The translations under genes and the position numbers were made by a program. From the NCBI GenBank assembly GCA_031553005.1, contig JAVBMA010000040.1, positions 1 to 21,723 on the forward strand: a DNA stretch of 21,723 nucleotides, in the 5' to 3' direction. Positions 21,511-21,723 of this stretch are shown here, one piece after another; the stretch's first letter is position 1; each line of letters begins with the position of its first letter. The notes under the pieces were generated by a model. The model saw nothing but the letters and a program-made list of their open reading frames with translations. It made no database searches and was not told the DNA's origin. The DNA is from RGIG9379 sp031553005 (GTDB lineage: Bacteria > Bacteroidota > Bacteroidia > Bacteroidales > Paludibacteraceae).

Positions 21511-21640
21511 AGCAAAAATGCCCCTACATTTCAGACTGTCATTTGAGAAATTTCTCATTCCACTTTCGTTCCATTCGGAATGACGGGCGCTTACAGTTTG
21601 CTAAGTAGGAGAGAAAGCGGCGGGAAAACCGCCCCGTTAT
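21511..21640. repeat. Dispersed hairpin element, copy E (partial, near window end)
   Basis: Bases 21511-21599 align closely with copy B (13622-13711) and, inverted, with the right flank of copy C: AGCAAAAATGCCCCTACATT, CTCATTCCACTTTCGTTCCA, TTCGGAATGACGGGCGCTTA. The central stem region (AAGTAGGAGAGAAAGCGGCG, then GAAAACCGCC) keeps only a short GGCGG/CCGCC stem, so this copy looks decayed or incomplete. The rest of the window to 21723 holds no supported gene; a TACCACCAAAG motif at about 21658 also occurs at about 20353 near copy D. Confidence 0.8.
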
Positions 21641-21723
21641 GTCCAACAGAACAGTTATACCACCAAAGGGTGAATCCGAACCCCGGGAGGAAACTCGGAA
21701 TGTATAAAATGGGGGATTTTTTG

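Overview
The window looks like a chromosomal segment of a member of the Bacteroidales (Bacteroidota). The evidence is: several exact TAnnTTTG promoter -7 elements (TACGTTTG, TACTTTTG, TATCTTTG twice, TATATTTG twice), A-rich start regions that mostly lack a Shine-Dalgarno sequence, and protein families typical of that group (DUF4255, DUF5908, CIS tube protein, a FISUMP-domain secreted protein, a WYL-type regulator N-terminus, a split MacB). The genus cannot be fixed from the sequence; a Dysgonomonas/Parabacteroides-like relative is only a guess. No tRNA, rRNA, CRISPR array, transposase or integrase was seen.

Bases 1-6038 (all minus strand) hold the upstream half of an extracellular contractile injection system (eCIS, related to Afp/PVC particles and the Bacteroidales injection systems). 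In transcription order the genes are: a short regulator made only of the N-terminal HTH part of a WYL protein; a DUF4255 (Pvc16-type) cap protein; an unrecognised 240-residue protein; one contractile sheath protein; two gp19-type tube proteins; a 53-residue DUF5908 protein; a LysM tube/baseplate adaptor (Pvc7-type); and the first 101 codons of a VgrG-like spike (Pvc8-type), cut by the window edge. Further baseplate, ATPase and cargo genes are expected beyond base 1.

Bases 6298-13359 (plus strand) hold dxs (isoprenoid precursor synthesis) and then a tripartite efflux operon: TolC-like outer membrane channel, MacA-like adaptor, MacB-type ATPase and MacB-type permease. Bases 14165-17320 (minus strand) hold metG, a Skp/OmpH-like periplasmic coiled-coil protein and a small one-helix membrane protein. 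Bases 17572-20301 (plus strand) hold a PepD-type dipeptidase and a secreted FISUMP protein. Bases 20650-21264 (minus strand) hold a conserved-looking protein of unknown function with a clean promoter.

The most striking feature beyond the genes is the intergenic DNA. It is full of structured repeats: (i) degenerate 7-8 nt tandem repeats of three sequence classes, each followed by its own reverse complement; (ii) a family of hairpin elements (five copies or part-copies) with similar ends and a central stem that differs in sequence but stays palindromic in the better copies; (iii) a 28-nt palindrome with constant arms and variable core. Some of these lie inside the injection-system and efflux operons, where they would be transcribed as strong RNA hairpins between cistrons.
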